A DNA stretch of 37,126 nt from Qaidamihabitans albus (GTDB lineage Bacteria; Actinomycetota; Actinomycetes; Mycobacteriales; Pseudonocardiaceae). The translations under genes and the position numbers were made by a program. Under the pieces are notes generated by a model. That model had not been told where the DNA came from and ran no database searches. It saw only the letters and a list, made by a program, of their open reading frames with translations. Positions 7,125-15,197 of the stretch are shown in pieces; positions within the stretch are counted from its first letter, which is position 1, and each line of letters begins with the position of its first letter. The stretch covers positions 1-37,126 of the forward strand of contig NZ_JAEHOB010000016.1 in assembly GCF_016464705.1 (NCBI RefSeq). Reading direction: 5' to 3'.

Positions 7125-7412
7125 ATGAACGCCCAGACCCACGAGGACAGCGAGACCGGCGAGCCGACGGCGCAGGACATCGACGCGCTGCGGCAGGAGA
7201 TCGACTGGCTCGACGCCGAGATCCTGCGGCTGGTGAAGCGCCGCGTCGAGGTGTCCAAGACCATCGGTGCCGCCCGGATGGCCGCGGGTGGCCCGCGCAT
7301 CGTCTACAACAGGGAGATGGACGTGCTCGCCCGCTACCGCGAACTCGGGCCGGAGGGCCGCCAGCTCGCGATGGCGCTGCTGAACCTCGGGCGGGGCAGG
7401 CTCGGGCGCTGA
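7125..7412 (+). CDS. aroQ: Chorismate mutase, AroQ-delta type
   Basis: A 95-residue intracellular chorismate mutase converting chorismate to prephenate, the committed step to Phe and Tyr. It closely resembles M. tuberculosis Rv0948c: IDALRQEIDWLDAEILRLVKRR, EVSKTIGAARMA, a REM motif within NREMDVLARYRELGP, and C-terminal LGRGRLG. The catalytic Arg of helix H1 (LRQEID), the KRR and KTIGAAR segments and the C-terminal LGRGRLG tail, through which DAHP synthase activates this class, are all present. Stand-alone enzymes of this class have low activity and depend on that complex. The ATG at 7125 has GGAGG five bases upstream. Expression is probably controlled by the attenuator just upstream (6955-7080). 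It is divergent from pcrA. Confidence 0.95.
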   Translation: MNAQTHEDSETGEPTAQDIDALRQEIDWLDAEILRLVKRRVEVSKTIGAARMAAGGPRIVYNREMDVLARYRELGPEGRQLAMALLNLGRGRLGR

Positions 7413-7471
7413 CCCGTTTCTCAGGGTAATACCCCGAGCCGGACCGTCGCCTGAACGGGCACACTGGAGCC

Positions 7472-7786
7472 ATGGGAACCATCGTGGGCGTGATCGCCGC
7501 CGTGATCGCGATCGCCAGCCTGCTGGCCGCGCTGTATCACGCCGGATACCTCGCCGTCCTGAACAGTGCAGCCAACAAGCGCGCGGGAGGCGCACCGGTC
7601 GCGCAGTACGTCCGCAGCCGGTGGCCCGTCGCGGGTGGCACGACCGCAGCCGCACTGCTCGCGCTCCTGCTCAGCACCGGCGGGCCCGCCGCCGACATCC
7701 TCGCGATCGTGGTGGCGACGGGGAGTGGCGCCGTGGCCACCAGAGCACTGCGCTCGACCCAGGAGAGGTACCGCAGCGGCGGCTGA
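7472..7786 (+). CDS. Small two-span membrane protein, unknown function
   Basis: 104 residues with a hydrophobic N-terminal helix (~2-30, [26 protein letters not shown]), a short polar basic loop and a second hydrophobic region (~55-90) ending in a basic tail. The ATG at 7472 is preceded by GGAG. No motif or family recognised. It starts 59 bp after chorismate mutase on the same strand, and a TAATAC hexamer in the gap may give it its own promoter. Confidence 0.65.
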   Translation: MGTIVGVIAAVIAIASLLAALYHAGYLAVLNSAANKRAGGAPVAQYVRSRWPVAGGTTAAALLALLLSTGGPAADILAIVVATGSGAVATRALRSTQERYRSGG

Positions 7787-8045
7787 TAGCACACGCTGCC
7801 GACTACTCCGGCCGTTCGGATGCGCCCAGAGGGGTGATATCCGACGGACTTGCCGCCCCAGGCACGCGTCAACCGCCGAAGGCACTTACTCTGGGCGGGG
7901 TGAGGAATCTCCGGTGCGTCACCGGCGCGGCAGACCGCCGCGCACGTGCATCGTGCCGTGCAGATGCTCGTGATCTCACTGGTCCAATCGGTTTAATCCG
8001 GGCAGGAACGCCGTCAGGTGGAGCACGACGAGGGGTCCACCAGGC

Positions 8046-9266
8046 ATGAGCGGTAGGGCCGACCACACCGAGCACGACACGACCGTTCCCAGCGCACACC
8101 GGTCCCGTCCCGGCAGGCATCGCCGTGCCGGGCACGGCACCTGGACCCCGGCGGTGCCGCCCGCACGGCAGTCCGTGCCACCTCAGCAGCAGTACCGGCG
8201 CCACGGTGGCGGTCCTGCTGCACCCGATCCGCTCGCGTCGTCGATCACCGGGTCACTGCCGGTACCGGGTCCCGAGTACGCGGCCTCCCAGGGCGAGCTG
8301 CCCATCGGCGCCCCGGCCGCGGAAACGGCTGAGCCGCAGCCGGCCGGCTCGAACGAGCCCACGGTCCGGCGCACCAAGGTCTCGCTCACCGCACCGAAGA
8401 CCGAGCCCGAGCGTGAGCGCGAGGACGACGAGGCGCGCGTCTACGTCGCGCCGCCACCACCGGACGGGCTCGGCAAGTTCGACCTCGGGTCCGTGCCTGC
8501 CTCCGTCACGCCACCGCCGACCTGGCGCAAGGCGGCCTGGTTCGCCAGCCTCGCCTCGGGTGGGGTGGTGGTCTCGCTCCTGGTCGCCGGTTCGGTGCTG
8601 GTCAGCCAGCCACAGGAGGATCAGCAGGCCATCCAGGGCTGGCCCGACCGGCACGGCGGCGCACCGATGCTGCCGGGCGAGTACGACCTGGACGGCACCG
8701 TCCCGCCGAGTACCGACGCGACCGAGTCCCCCACCTCGACGGCTGCCGGCAGCGAACCGACGACGACGCCCGCGCCCGGCACGAACCCGGGCAACGTGGC
8801 GGACCGGCTGTCCTCCGGCCGCCCGTCGGGCAGCGCACCGGCGGGCGGACCGGGTTCCGGCACCTCCGGCACCGACGCCCCGTCGTCGCCCACCGCCACG
8901 CGCGAGCCCCAGAAGCCGCCGGTCACACCCGCCTCCATGTCGACGTCGAAGCGGCGGTACCTGGTCCGGTCGCACGACCCCAAGACGATGGGTCAGCGCT
9001 CGCAGGACTACCTCAACACGGTCACCGAGGATCCCGAGACCGCCCACTCCATGACCACCGGCGAGCTCGCCGAAGGAGGGTCCGACGGGCTCCGCCGGAA
9101 GTACGCCGGCATCGCCTACTTCGTGGTCAAGCACGTTTACATAGATCAGAACGAGGGTTTCACCGTGAACACGGTCGAGGTAACCCATAAGAACGGCAAC
9201 ACCACCGAAGAGACACGCAAGCTGTACTTCGGTGACGGCACCAAGATCGAAAAGGACGCCAAGTAA
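8046..9266 (+). CDS. Membrane-anchored protein with long disordered region and extracytoplasmic C-terminal domain
   Basis: 406 residues. The N-terminal ~155 residues are Pro/Gln/Arg-rich, charged and probably disordered in the cytoplasm. One membrane helix follows (~163-187, AWFASLASGGVVVSLLVAGSVLV), then a Ser/Thr/Pro/Gly-rich linker (~210-300). The C-terminal ~95 residues form a folded-looking domain (KRRYLVRSHDPKTMGQRSQDYL...GIAYFVVKHVYIDQNEGFTVNTVEVT). I recognise no named family. The ATG start at 8046 has only a weak ribosome binding site (GAGGGG about 11 bases away). It is followed by a similar-architecture protein and then by two kinase-like genes on the same strand, so the cytoplasmic tail is a plausible phosphorylation target; that is inference. 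Confidence 0.75.
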   Translation: MSGRADHTEHDTTVPSAHRSRPGRHRRAGHGTWTPAVPPARQSVPPQQQYRRHGGGPAAPDPLASSITGSLPVPGPEYAASQGELPIGAPAAETAEPQPAGSNEPTVRRTKVSLTAPKTEPEREREDDEARVYVAPPPPDGLGKFDLGSVPASVTPPPTWRKAAWFASLASGGVVVSLLVAGSVLVSQPQEDQQAIQGWPDRHGGAPMLPGEYDLDGTVPPSTDATESPTSTAAGSEPTTTPAPGTNPGNVADRLSSGRPSGSAPAGGPGSGTSGTDAPSSPTATREPQKPPVTPASMSTSKRRYLVRSHDPKTMGQRSQDYLNTVTEDPETAHSMTTGELAEGGSDGLRRKYAGIAYFVVKHVYIDQNEGFTVNTVEVTHKNGNTTEETRKLYFGDGTKIEKDAK

Positions 9267-9268
9267 GC

Positions 9269-9282
9269 GGTCCGCGCGGACC
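9269..9282. terminator. Short palindrome after the membrane-anchored protein
   Basis: GGTCCGCGCGGACC, a perfect 14-bp palindrome starting two bases after the TAA at 9264-9266. There is no T-run, so terminator function is only plausible. Confidence 0.35.
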
Positions 9283-9557
9283 CCCGAATAGCCCCTTCAC
9301 CTGCGAATGCACGTGCTTTTCGCACTTTCCGCTGCACGTGCAGCGCGGCGGACGGCGAGGAATTCACCTGATCGGATGAGGGCGCGTGCCGCTCGTCGTA
9401 TCTCCACGACAGCCCACCGACAGAGGCTGGTCGACGGCCCCGTGACGGGGTTACCTATTGCGCAGGGGCGAACCAGTTGTCCACAAGACGAACCAGCTCG
9501 ACCACGACGGCGGCCGACTCGGCCGCGCCGTCCCCACCGTGAAGACGAGGACCAGCC

Positions 9558-10418
9558 GTGCACGACCGGCACCGCACCGGACGCGGAACGACCGTTTCGG
9601 CCGAGGACGTCATCGATGACGACATCCTCGCCGACGAGATGGTCGACGACGAGTACCTGCGTGAGGTCTTCCGCGAACCACGTCAGTACCTGCCGCCGCC
9701 GCGGATGCGCTTCCGCCGCAGGGAACCGAAGCCACCGAGGGAGCCGGAGACCGCGTTCGCCCGGCGCGCCAAGCTCATCGGGCTGATCCTCGCCATCGCC
9801 CTGCTGACCGGCTCCGTCGTCGCGGCGGCCGTGCTCGGCGACGACCCCGGCGGGCCGCGATCCTCCGGTTCCGCCGAGCGTCCCGAGATCACCGGGGCCG
9901 CGGCGCTCGGCGGGTTCGTGCGGCCGGCCGACGACACGCCGCGCACCGGCTTCCGGCCCGCCGCCGAGCAGGTGGCCGCGATGCCCGCCACGTCGCCGAC
10001 CGGCCGGCAGCCGGACCCGACGCCGGCGGAGATCGCGCTGCACGCCGCCCGCGAGGCCGCCACCGAGCCGGCAGCCACCGAGCAGCCGGGGCAGTCGGGG
10101 CGGTCGGGGGAACCCGGCCGGCTCGACATCGTCCGCGAGTTCTACGAGCTCGTGGGCCGCAGCCCGCAGGACGCGCTCGCCCTGCTCGACCCCGAACTGG
10201 CCGGCGACACTCCCGGCGACCTCGTCCGCGCGTGGAGCACGATGCGGTCCGTGCACGTGGAGGACCTGCGGGAGCAGCCCGACGGGACCGTGCGCGCCGT
10301 GGTCACAATGGTGGCCGCCGACGGCAGTCCGCTGCGGGTCACCCAGCTGCTGGAGCTCACCGAGGGCACCGGACCGCGGATCAACGGGGCCACGCTGCTC
10401 GCCACCCCGAACGAGTGA
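9558..10418 (+). CDS. Membrane-anchored protein with extracytoplasmic C-terminal domain
   Basis: 286 residues: an acidic N-terminal segment (SAEDVIDDDILADEMVDDEYL), a Pro/Arg-rich stretch, one membrane helix at ~71-92 (AKLIGLILAIALLTGSVVAAAVLG) and a Pro/Ala/Thr-rich linker. A C-terminal domain of ~100 residues (LDIVREFYELVGRSPQDALALLDPEL...VHVEDLREQPDGTVRAVVTM...ITQLLEL-like) follows, with the rhythm of an NTF2-like/DUF4878-type fold. The fold remark is a guess from pattern. The GTG at 9558 is preceded by GAGGAC. It lies 291 bp after the previous anchored protein and 195 bp before the Ser/Thr kinase, all on the same strand. It probably works with its neighbours at the envelope, though nothing in the sequence names a function. 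Confidence 0.75.
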   Translation: MHDRHRTGRGTTVSAEDVIDDDILADEMVDDEYLREVFREPRQYLPPPRMRFRRREPKPPREPETAFARRAKLIGLILAIALLTGSVVAAAVLGDDPGGPRSSGSAERPEITGAAALGGFVRPADDTPRTGFRPAAEQVAAMPATSPTGRQPDPTPAEIALHAAREAATEPAATEQPGQSGRSGEPGRLDIVREFYELVGRSPQDALALLDPELAGDTPGDLVRAWSTMRSVHVEDLREQPDGTVRAVVTMVAADGSPLRVTQLLELTEGTGPRINGATLLATPNE

Positions 10419-10541
10419 GTCACGCGGGCGTCGCCGGGACATCAGCCCCGTAGAGTGCCGCCTGCGTGTGCGCAGAGTGAGCGGCCTAACCTGTCACAGG
10501 TCGGTCTCGGCAAGCCGGCACAACGATCATCAGCATGTGCC

Positions 10542-10547
10542 TACGCT
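10542..10547 (+). promoter_or_regulatory. Possible -10 element of the Ser/Thr kinase gene
   Basis: TACGCT fits the TANNNT actinobacterial -10 pattern and ends 7 bp before an in-frame ATG at 10554. A transcript starting there would be leaderless and encode 20 extra residues compared with the GTG at 10614. No clear -35 is visible. Confidence 0.3.
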
Positions 10548-10613
10548 CCACGCATGCGACGCGCCGCCGGACGCGCTGCCGCACGCCTGCCGACGGAGCT
10601 CGAAGGAGGTCCC

Positions 10614-12236
10614 GTGAGCGACGAGGGTCGCCTGGTCGCCGGCCGGTACCGCATCGTCAAGCGGATCGGCACCGGTGCGATGGGCGCCGTCTGGCAGGCA
10701 CAGGACGACGTGCTCCACCGCACGGTCGCGATCAAACAGCTGTTGCTGCAGCCCGGGCTCGACGGGAACGAGGCCGAGGACGCGCGGCAGCGCACCATGC
10801 GCGAGGGCCGCATCGCCGCCCGCCTCCACCACCCCAACGCGATCAGCGTGTTCGACGTCGTCACCGACGACAACGGCCAGCCGTGCCTGATCATGGAGTT
10901 CCTGGAGTCGACGAGCCTCGCGCAGATGCTCCAGCAGCAGGGCACCCTCCCGCCTCTCGAGGTCGCCAGGATCGGCGCGCAGGTCGCCGCGGCACTCAAG
11001 GAGGCCCACGCGGTGGGCATCGTCCACCGCGACATCAAGCCGGGCAACATCCTGCTCGCCGCCAACGGGCTCGTGAAGATCACCGACTTCGGCATCTCCA
11101 GGGCCAAGGACGACGTGACCGTCACCAAGACAGGCATGATCGCGGGCACCCCGGCGTACCTCGCGCCCGAGGTCGCGATCGGCGGGGATCCCGGCCCGGA
11201 GTCCGACGTCTTCTCGCTGGGGTCGACCCTCTACGCCGCAACCGAGGGCCAGCCTCCGTTCGGGCTGAGCGAGAACACACTTGGCCTGCTGCACGCCGTC
11301 GCCGCCGGGCAGATCAACCCGCCCCGTCAGTCCGGGCCACTCGCGAGCGTGCTGGCGGTGCTGCTGCACCCCGACACCCGGCACCGGCCGACCGCGGAGG
11401 AGAGCGAGGAGTTGCTCGCCGCCGTCGCCCGGGGCGAGACGCCCATCGGCGGCCCCACCGACGACGCGACCAGGATCGGTCCGGCCGCCGGTCTCGGTGC
11501 GGCCGCCGCGGGTGCGGCGGCCGGAGCCGCGCTCGGCGCCGGTGCGGACGAGGTTCCGGCCGGGCACTCCGGCACGCTGGACGCCGACGCCGGGCGGCAG
11601 CCTTACTACGACGACTCGGACGACCGGTACGAACCGGCCGCCGGCTACCCGGATGACGACTACGACGGTGCCGCCGGTTACGGCGACACCGGCCCGCAGG
11701 CCACTCGCGCCGTCCCGGCGGCGGGTTACGGCGCCTACGACGATGGCTATGGCGACGGCTACGGCGGCGGTTATGACAGCGGCTATGACGGCGGTTATGA
11801 CGGCGACGGCGAGCCGCCACCCGAGGACGAGCCCGCCAGGAAGGGCAACTGGAAGGTTCCGGCGGCTCTCGGCACGGTCGTCGTACTCGGGATCACGGCG
11901 ATGGCCATCTGGCTGTTCAACGGGCCCGACGGCGGCGAGGCCGAGCAGCGGGACCAGGTGCCGCAGCCGGTGACCACCTCGTCGAGCACCGGCGTCACCA
12001 CGACCACCACCCGGCCGCCGGCGAGCTCCACCGAGGAGGACGTGGTACCGGTCGAGCCGGAGGAGCCCTCCTCGACCCGGTACGTGCCGCCCCAGCCGCC
12101 CCCACAGACGAACACGCCGAACCCCGAGCCGACCGAGACGACCAGCGAGGAGACGACGACCACGACGACGGAGAAGTCGACCACGCCGCCGTCGACACCA
12201 CCCCCATCGGTCACACCCCCCGAGGACAGTACGTAA
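10614..12236 (+). CDS. Transmembrane Ser/Thr protein kinase (PknB-type)
   Basis: A 540-residue Hanks-type kinase. The kinase domain (~10-275) is complete: glycine loop IGTGAMGAVW (18-27), Lys41 in AIK, Glu64, HRDIKPGN (138-145), DFG (158-160), the activation segment with VTVTKTGMIAGTPAYLAPE and the following SDVFSLG. It should therefore be active and autophosphorylated in that loop. An Ala/Gly-rich juxtamembrane region follows, then a Tyr/Gly/Asp-repeat segment (~325-400, repeated DGGYDSGYDGGYD-like units) and one membrane helix (~417-440, ALGTVVVLGITAMAIWLF). The Thr/Pro/Ser-rich extracellular tail has no PASTA domain. The GTG at 10614 has a perfect AAGGAGGT ribosome binding site; an in-frame ATG at 10554 is the alternative. 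A kinase-like gene lacking catalytic residues follows 60 bp downstream. Confidence 0.92.
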   Translation: MSDEGRLVAGRYRIVKRIGTGAMGAVWQAQDDVLHRTVAIKQLLLQPGLDGNEAEDARQRTMREGRIAARLHHPNAISVFDVVTDDNGQPCLIMEFLESTSLAQMLQQQGTLPPLEVARIGAQVAAALKEAHAVGIVHRDIKPGNILLAANGLVKITDFGISRAKDDVTVTKTGMIAGTPAYLAPEVAIGGDPGPESDVFSLGSTLYAATEGQPPFGLSENTLGLLHAVAAGQINPPRQSGPLASVLAVLLHPDTRHRPTAEESEELLAAVARGETPIGGPTDDATRIGPAAGLGAAAAGAAAGAALGAGADEVPAGHSGTLDADAGRQPYYDDSDDRYEPAAGYPDDDYDGAAGYGDTGPQATRAVPAAGYGAYDDGYGDGYGGGYDSGYDGGYDGDGEPPPEDEPARKGNWKVPAALGTVVVLGITAMAIWLFNGPDGGEAEQRDQVPQPVTTSSSTGVTTTTTRPPASSTEEDVVPVEPEEPSSTRYVPPQPPPQTNTPNPEPTETTSEETTTTTTEKSTTPPSTPPPSVTPPEDST

Positions 12237-12296
12237 GCCGCAGCCGTCGTCGCGGGTTGATGCCGGTTTGACCGCCGGCGCGGTACAAGGGGTCGT

Positions 12297-13229
12297 GTGA
12301 AAGAAGCTGAAGGCGCTCTCGTCGGCGGGCGTTACCGGCTGGATCAGCCGATCGGACGAGGCAGGGCCGGGATCGTCTGGCTCACCTTCGACACGAAGCT
12401 GCACCGCACGGTCGCCGTCAAGCGGTACTACCTCGCTCCGGACCTGGACCCGGAGAGCGCGGAACAGCGCAGAGAGGCGGCGCTGCGCGAGGGCCGCGAC
12501 GCGATGCGCGTGCTGCACCCCAACGCGATCACGGTGCACGACGTGTTCCGCGACGGCGATGACGTCTGGCTGGTCATGGAGTACGTCCCCTCGCGGAACA
12601 TGGCCGACTTCCTCGCCGAGCACGGGCCGCTGACACCCGAGCAGGCGGCCTTTCTCGGCGTCCAGCTGTGCTCGGCCCTTGCGGTGGCGCATGCGATCGG
12701 CGTGCCGCACCGGGTGGTCGAGCCGGGCAACGTGCTCCTCGCCGACGACGGCGGGGTCAAGATCACCGACATCGGCATCTCCGGCAGGCCGCCGGACCCC
12801 GCCTACCAGGCGCCCGAGGTCGCCAGGGGCGAGCCAGCGACACCCGCGGCCGACGCGTACTCGCTCGGCGCAACCCTCTTCGCCGCGGTGGAGGGTGAGC
12901 CGCCGTTCGGCCCCGAGGGCACCGGTGACCAGGTCGTTCCCCGGCGGAGTGGGCAGCTCACCGGGGCCCTGCTGAAGCTGCTCCGGGTCGACCCGGACCT
13001 GCGCCCGACCATGTCAGACACGGTCGCCGCGCTGAAGTTGATCACCAAAGGACAGCAGAACGGGGTCGTCCCACCGACCGCCCCCGCGATGCCCACGGTA
13101 CAGCTCGCGCCGCGGGTGGCTCCGCAGTTGTCCGCGACGCCGACGCGCAACCGGCCGGCGACCCGGGTGTGGGTGATCGTGGCGGTCGTGGTGCTGGTGG
13201 CCGCGATGGCGGTCTTCGTGGTCTTCTGA
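12297..13229 (+). CDS. Transmembrane pseudokinase (Ser/Thr kinase fold lacking catalytic residues)
   Basis: 310 residues. The kinase fold is clear: glycine loop IGRGRAGIVW (19-28), Lys42 in VAVK, Glu65 in LREGRD, hinge LVMEYV and the APEVA and DAYSLGATLF segments. The catalytic loop reads HRVVEPGN (138-145), so the HRD Asp is Val140 and the catalytic-loop Lys is Glu142. DFG is DIG (158-160), and the activation segment is shortened to about ten residues with no Thr (GISGRPPDPAYQAPE). The metal-binding Asn145 and Asp158 remain, so nucleotide binding is possible but phosphotransfer is not expected. One membrane helix sits at the extreme C-terminus (~290-310), leaving almost no extracellular part. 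GTG start at 12297 with AAGGGG upstream. Being 60 bp behind an active kinase, it probably acts as its regulator or scaffold; that is inference. Confidence 0.9.
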   Translation: MKEAEGALVGGRYRLDQPIGRGRAGIVWLTFDTKLHRTVAVKRYYLAPDLDPESAEQRREAALREGRDAMRVLHPNAITVHDVFRDGDDVWLVMEYVPSRNMADFLAEHGPLTPEQAAFLGVQLCSALAVAHAIGVPHRVVEPGNVLLADDGGVKITDIGISGRPPDPAYQAPEVARGEPATPAADAYSLGATLFAAVEGEPPFGPEGTGDQVVPRRSGQLTGALLKLLRVDPDLRPTMSDTVAALKLITKGQQNGVVPPTAPAMPTVQLAPRVAPQLSATPTRNRPATRVWVIVAVVVLVAAMAVFVVF

Positions 13230-13234
13230 ACGGG

Positions 13235-13300
13235 CTGGTCAGGACTCGTGAGTGTTGACACGAGTTAGAACTCGTCTCCGCACTCACGAGGGTTGACCAG
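13235..13300. terminator. Long palindromic bidirectional terminator (CTCGTGAGTG repeat family)
   Basis: Nested arms CTGGTCA/TGACCAG, CTCGTGAGTG/CACTCACGAG and ACGAGTT/AACTCGT fold into one long hairpin with a two-base loop. It fills the gap between the convergent pseudokinase and LysR genes. The same arms recur at 18850-18899 and in part at 37105-37117. Confidence 0.8.
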
Positions 13301-13309
13301 CGCAAACGC

Positions 13310-14200
13310 CTAGCTCTCCCTGCGCATCGCGGCGAGCAGGCTGCGCACCGCGGGCTGGTCGCGCGCACGGGCTGCGATCGCGGCGTGAATGACCCGCACC
13401 GGCTCCGGATGGCGGACCCTGCGCACGGCCACGCCCGGATGCGGGGAGCCCAGCGCCAGCACCGGGATCAGCGATACGCCGAGGCCGGCCGCGACGAAAC
13501 CCTGCGCGGTCTGGTAGTCCTCGGACTCCACGACGAAGTTCGGCGCGAATCCCGCGGCGCCGCAGGCGTTGAGCATGACATCGCGGCACGGACCCGGCGG
13601 CCACTCGTTGCCGACCCACGTCTCGTCGGCGAGATCGGCCAGGTCGAGCACGCGCCTGCGGGCAAGTGGATGCGCCCTGGGCAGGACCGCCCGGTAGGGA
13701 TCGTCGAGCAGGTGGACCAGCTCGACGCCCTTCGCCGGTGGCTTCGACCTGGGGAAGACGACGATGGCCACGTCCGCGTCCCCCGACTCGACCTCCGGCA
13801 GCGGATCGTCCGGTTCGACCAGTTTGAGGTCGACCTGGATGCCGGGGTACTCGCGGCGCAGCGCGGCCACCGCGGGCGGGACGAGCGCGGCACCGGCCGT
13901 GGCGAAGTACCGGATCGCCAGCCGCCCGGTGCGCCCCTCGCGGAGATCGGCGAGGGCGGCCTCCGCCTTGGCCAGCTGGGTGCTGACCACCTCGGCGTGC
14001 TCGGACAGCAGCATGCCCGCGGCGGTGGGCCGCACCCCGCGGCCGGCTCGCTCGAGCAGGATCAGCCCCGCCTCCCGTTCCAGAACGGACAGCTGCTGGC
14101 TGACGGCCGAGGGCGTGTACCCGAGGTTCCGGGCGGCCGCGCTGATCGAACCGCTCGTGATCACCGCTCGCAGCACCTGCATCCGTCGCACATCCAGCAC
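13310..14200 (-). CDS. LysR-family transcriptional regulator
   Basis: 296 residues with the N-terminal winged helix-turn-helix (MLDVRRMQVLRAVITSGSISAAARNLGYTPSAVSQQLSVLEREAG, ~1-60), a linker helix and the periplasmic-binding-protein-like effector domain (~90-290; GRLAIRYFATAGAALVPPAVAALRREYPGIQV... through GLGVSLIPVLAL). Standard length and no missing parts. It is divergently transcribed from an EamA-type exporter 81 bp away, the usual arrangement in which the regulator controls the transporter. Its ligand cannot be read from the sequence; related pairs respond to amino acids or aromatic compounds. It converges with the pseudokinase across a long hairpin. Confidence 0.93.
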   Translation of the reverse strand: MLDVRRMQVLRAVITSGSISAAARNLGYTPSAVSQQLSVLEREAGLILLERAGRGVRPTAAGMLLSEHAEVVSTQLAKAEAALADLREGRTGRLAIRYFATAGAALVPPAVAALRREYPGIQVDLKLVEPDDPLPEVESGDADVAIVVFPRSKPPAKGVELVHLLDDPYRAVLPRAHPLARRRVLDLADLADETWVGNEWPPGPCRDVMLNACGAAGFAPNFVVESEDYQTAQGFVAAGLGVSLIPVLALGSPHPGVAVRRVRHPEPVRVIHAAIAARARDQPAVRSLLAAMRRES

Positions 14201-14281
14201 GGACGAATCTTACAGTTCTGCTTAACCCTTCTCCACGGCATTTCGCTTGTCCTTATAGCCGGGTGAGGCGAATCTGGACCG
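14201..14281. promoter_or_regulatory. Divergent promoter/operator region of the LysR-EamA pair
   Basis: 81 bp between divergent starts, relatively AT-rich around 14212-14260 compared with the flanking genes. LysR-type sites (T-N11-A) can be found but none stands out as unique, so I mark only the region. Confidence 0.4.
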
Positions 14282-15193
14282 GTGCGCGAACTGAGAACAC
14301 TGCTGCAGCTGGGGGCGCTCGCATTGATGTGGGGCTCCAGCTTCTTCTGGATCAAGCTGGGCCTCAACGCCTTCTCTCCCGTCCAGCTCGTCCTGGCCCG
14401 GCTCGTCCTCGGCGCCGTGGTACTGACGGTGCTCTGCTACGCCTACCGGGGCCGGCTTCCTGGGAGCCGCCGCATCTGGCTGCACCTGGCCGTCGCGGCC
14501 ATGTTCCACAACGCGCTGCCGTTCCTGCTGTTCGCGGTCGGCGAGCAGACCGTCGACTCCGGCATCACCGGGGTGCTGAACTCGACCACGCCGCTGTGGG
14601 CACTCGCCGTGGCCCTGCTGTGGCGAACCGAACAGCGGCTGACCCGGACGCGGGCGGCCGGCCTCGCACTCGGCCTCGCCGGCACGGTCCTGATCTTCGC
14701 CCCGTGGCAGCGGTCCTCGGAACTGCTGACCTGGGGCGCGGTGGCCATCCTCGCCGCCGCCGCCAGCTACGGCTTCGTGATGGTCTACGAGGGGCGCTTC
14801 CTGTCCCGCACGGGTGCGTCCCCGATCGCCCTCGCCGCCGCACAGATGATCACGGCGAGCGGCTTCATCATGCTGGCGGTGCCGGTCGGCGGCCTGAACC
14901 CGGTCCACATCGACGCGGGGGCGATCGTGGCCGTCACGATCCTGGGGGTGTTCTCCACCGGCATCGCGTTCGCGCTGAACTACCGCCTGATCGCCGCCGA
15001 GGGCGCCGTGGCCACGTCGATGGTCGGCTACCTGCTACCGGTCGTGTCGGTGCTGCTCGGCACCGTGTTCCTGCACGAGCAGCTCAACCCGCGGGTGATC
15101 GCGGGCATGGTCGTGGTGCTCGCCGGGGTGGCGCTGACCCGGGTGCGCAGGCGCACTCCTGCCGCGCTCCCCGTTCCCGCCGCCGCGCCCTGA
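14282..15193 (+). CDS. EamA/DMT-superfamily transporter
   Basis: 303 residues, ten predicted membrane helices in two EamA repeats (first ~5-137, starting LGALALMWGSSFFWIKLGL; second ~150-290, ending VIAGMVVVLAGVAL). The MWGSSF motif near the N-terminus and the E-x-L-N-P-R region (LHEQLNPRVIAGM) are typical of drug/metabolite exporters of the RhaT/EamA type. A likely efflux carrier for an amino acid or small metabolite, driven by proton exchange; the substrate is unknown. The start is GTG at 14282 with a weak ribosome binding site (GAGG about 13 bases upstream), so it may be leaderless. It is divergent from the LysR gene and presumably regulated by it. Confidence 0.92.
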   Translation: MRELRTLLQLGALALMWGSSFFWIKLGLNAFSPVQLVLARLVLGAVVLTVLCYAYRGRLPGSRRIWLHLAVAAMFHNALPFLLFAVGEQTVDSGITGVLNSTTPLWALAVALLWRTEQRLTRTRAAGLALGLAGTVLIFAPWQRSSELLTWGAVAILAAAASYGFVMVYEGRFLSRTGASPIALAAAQMITASGFIMLAVPVGGLNPVHIDAGAIVAVTILGVFSTGIAFALNYRLIAAEGAVATSMVGYLLPVVSVLLGTVFLHEQLNPRVIAGMVVVLAGVALTRVRRRTPAALPVPAAAP

Positions 15194-15197
15194 CGGC

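Noticed and set aside
9477-9485. TTGTCCACA, a DnaA-box match between the two anchored-protein genes
   Set aside because: A single box without clustering, AT-rich region or dnaA/dnaN neighbours; not an origin.
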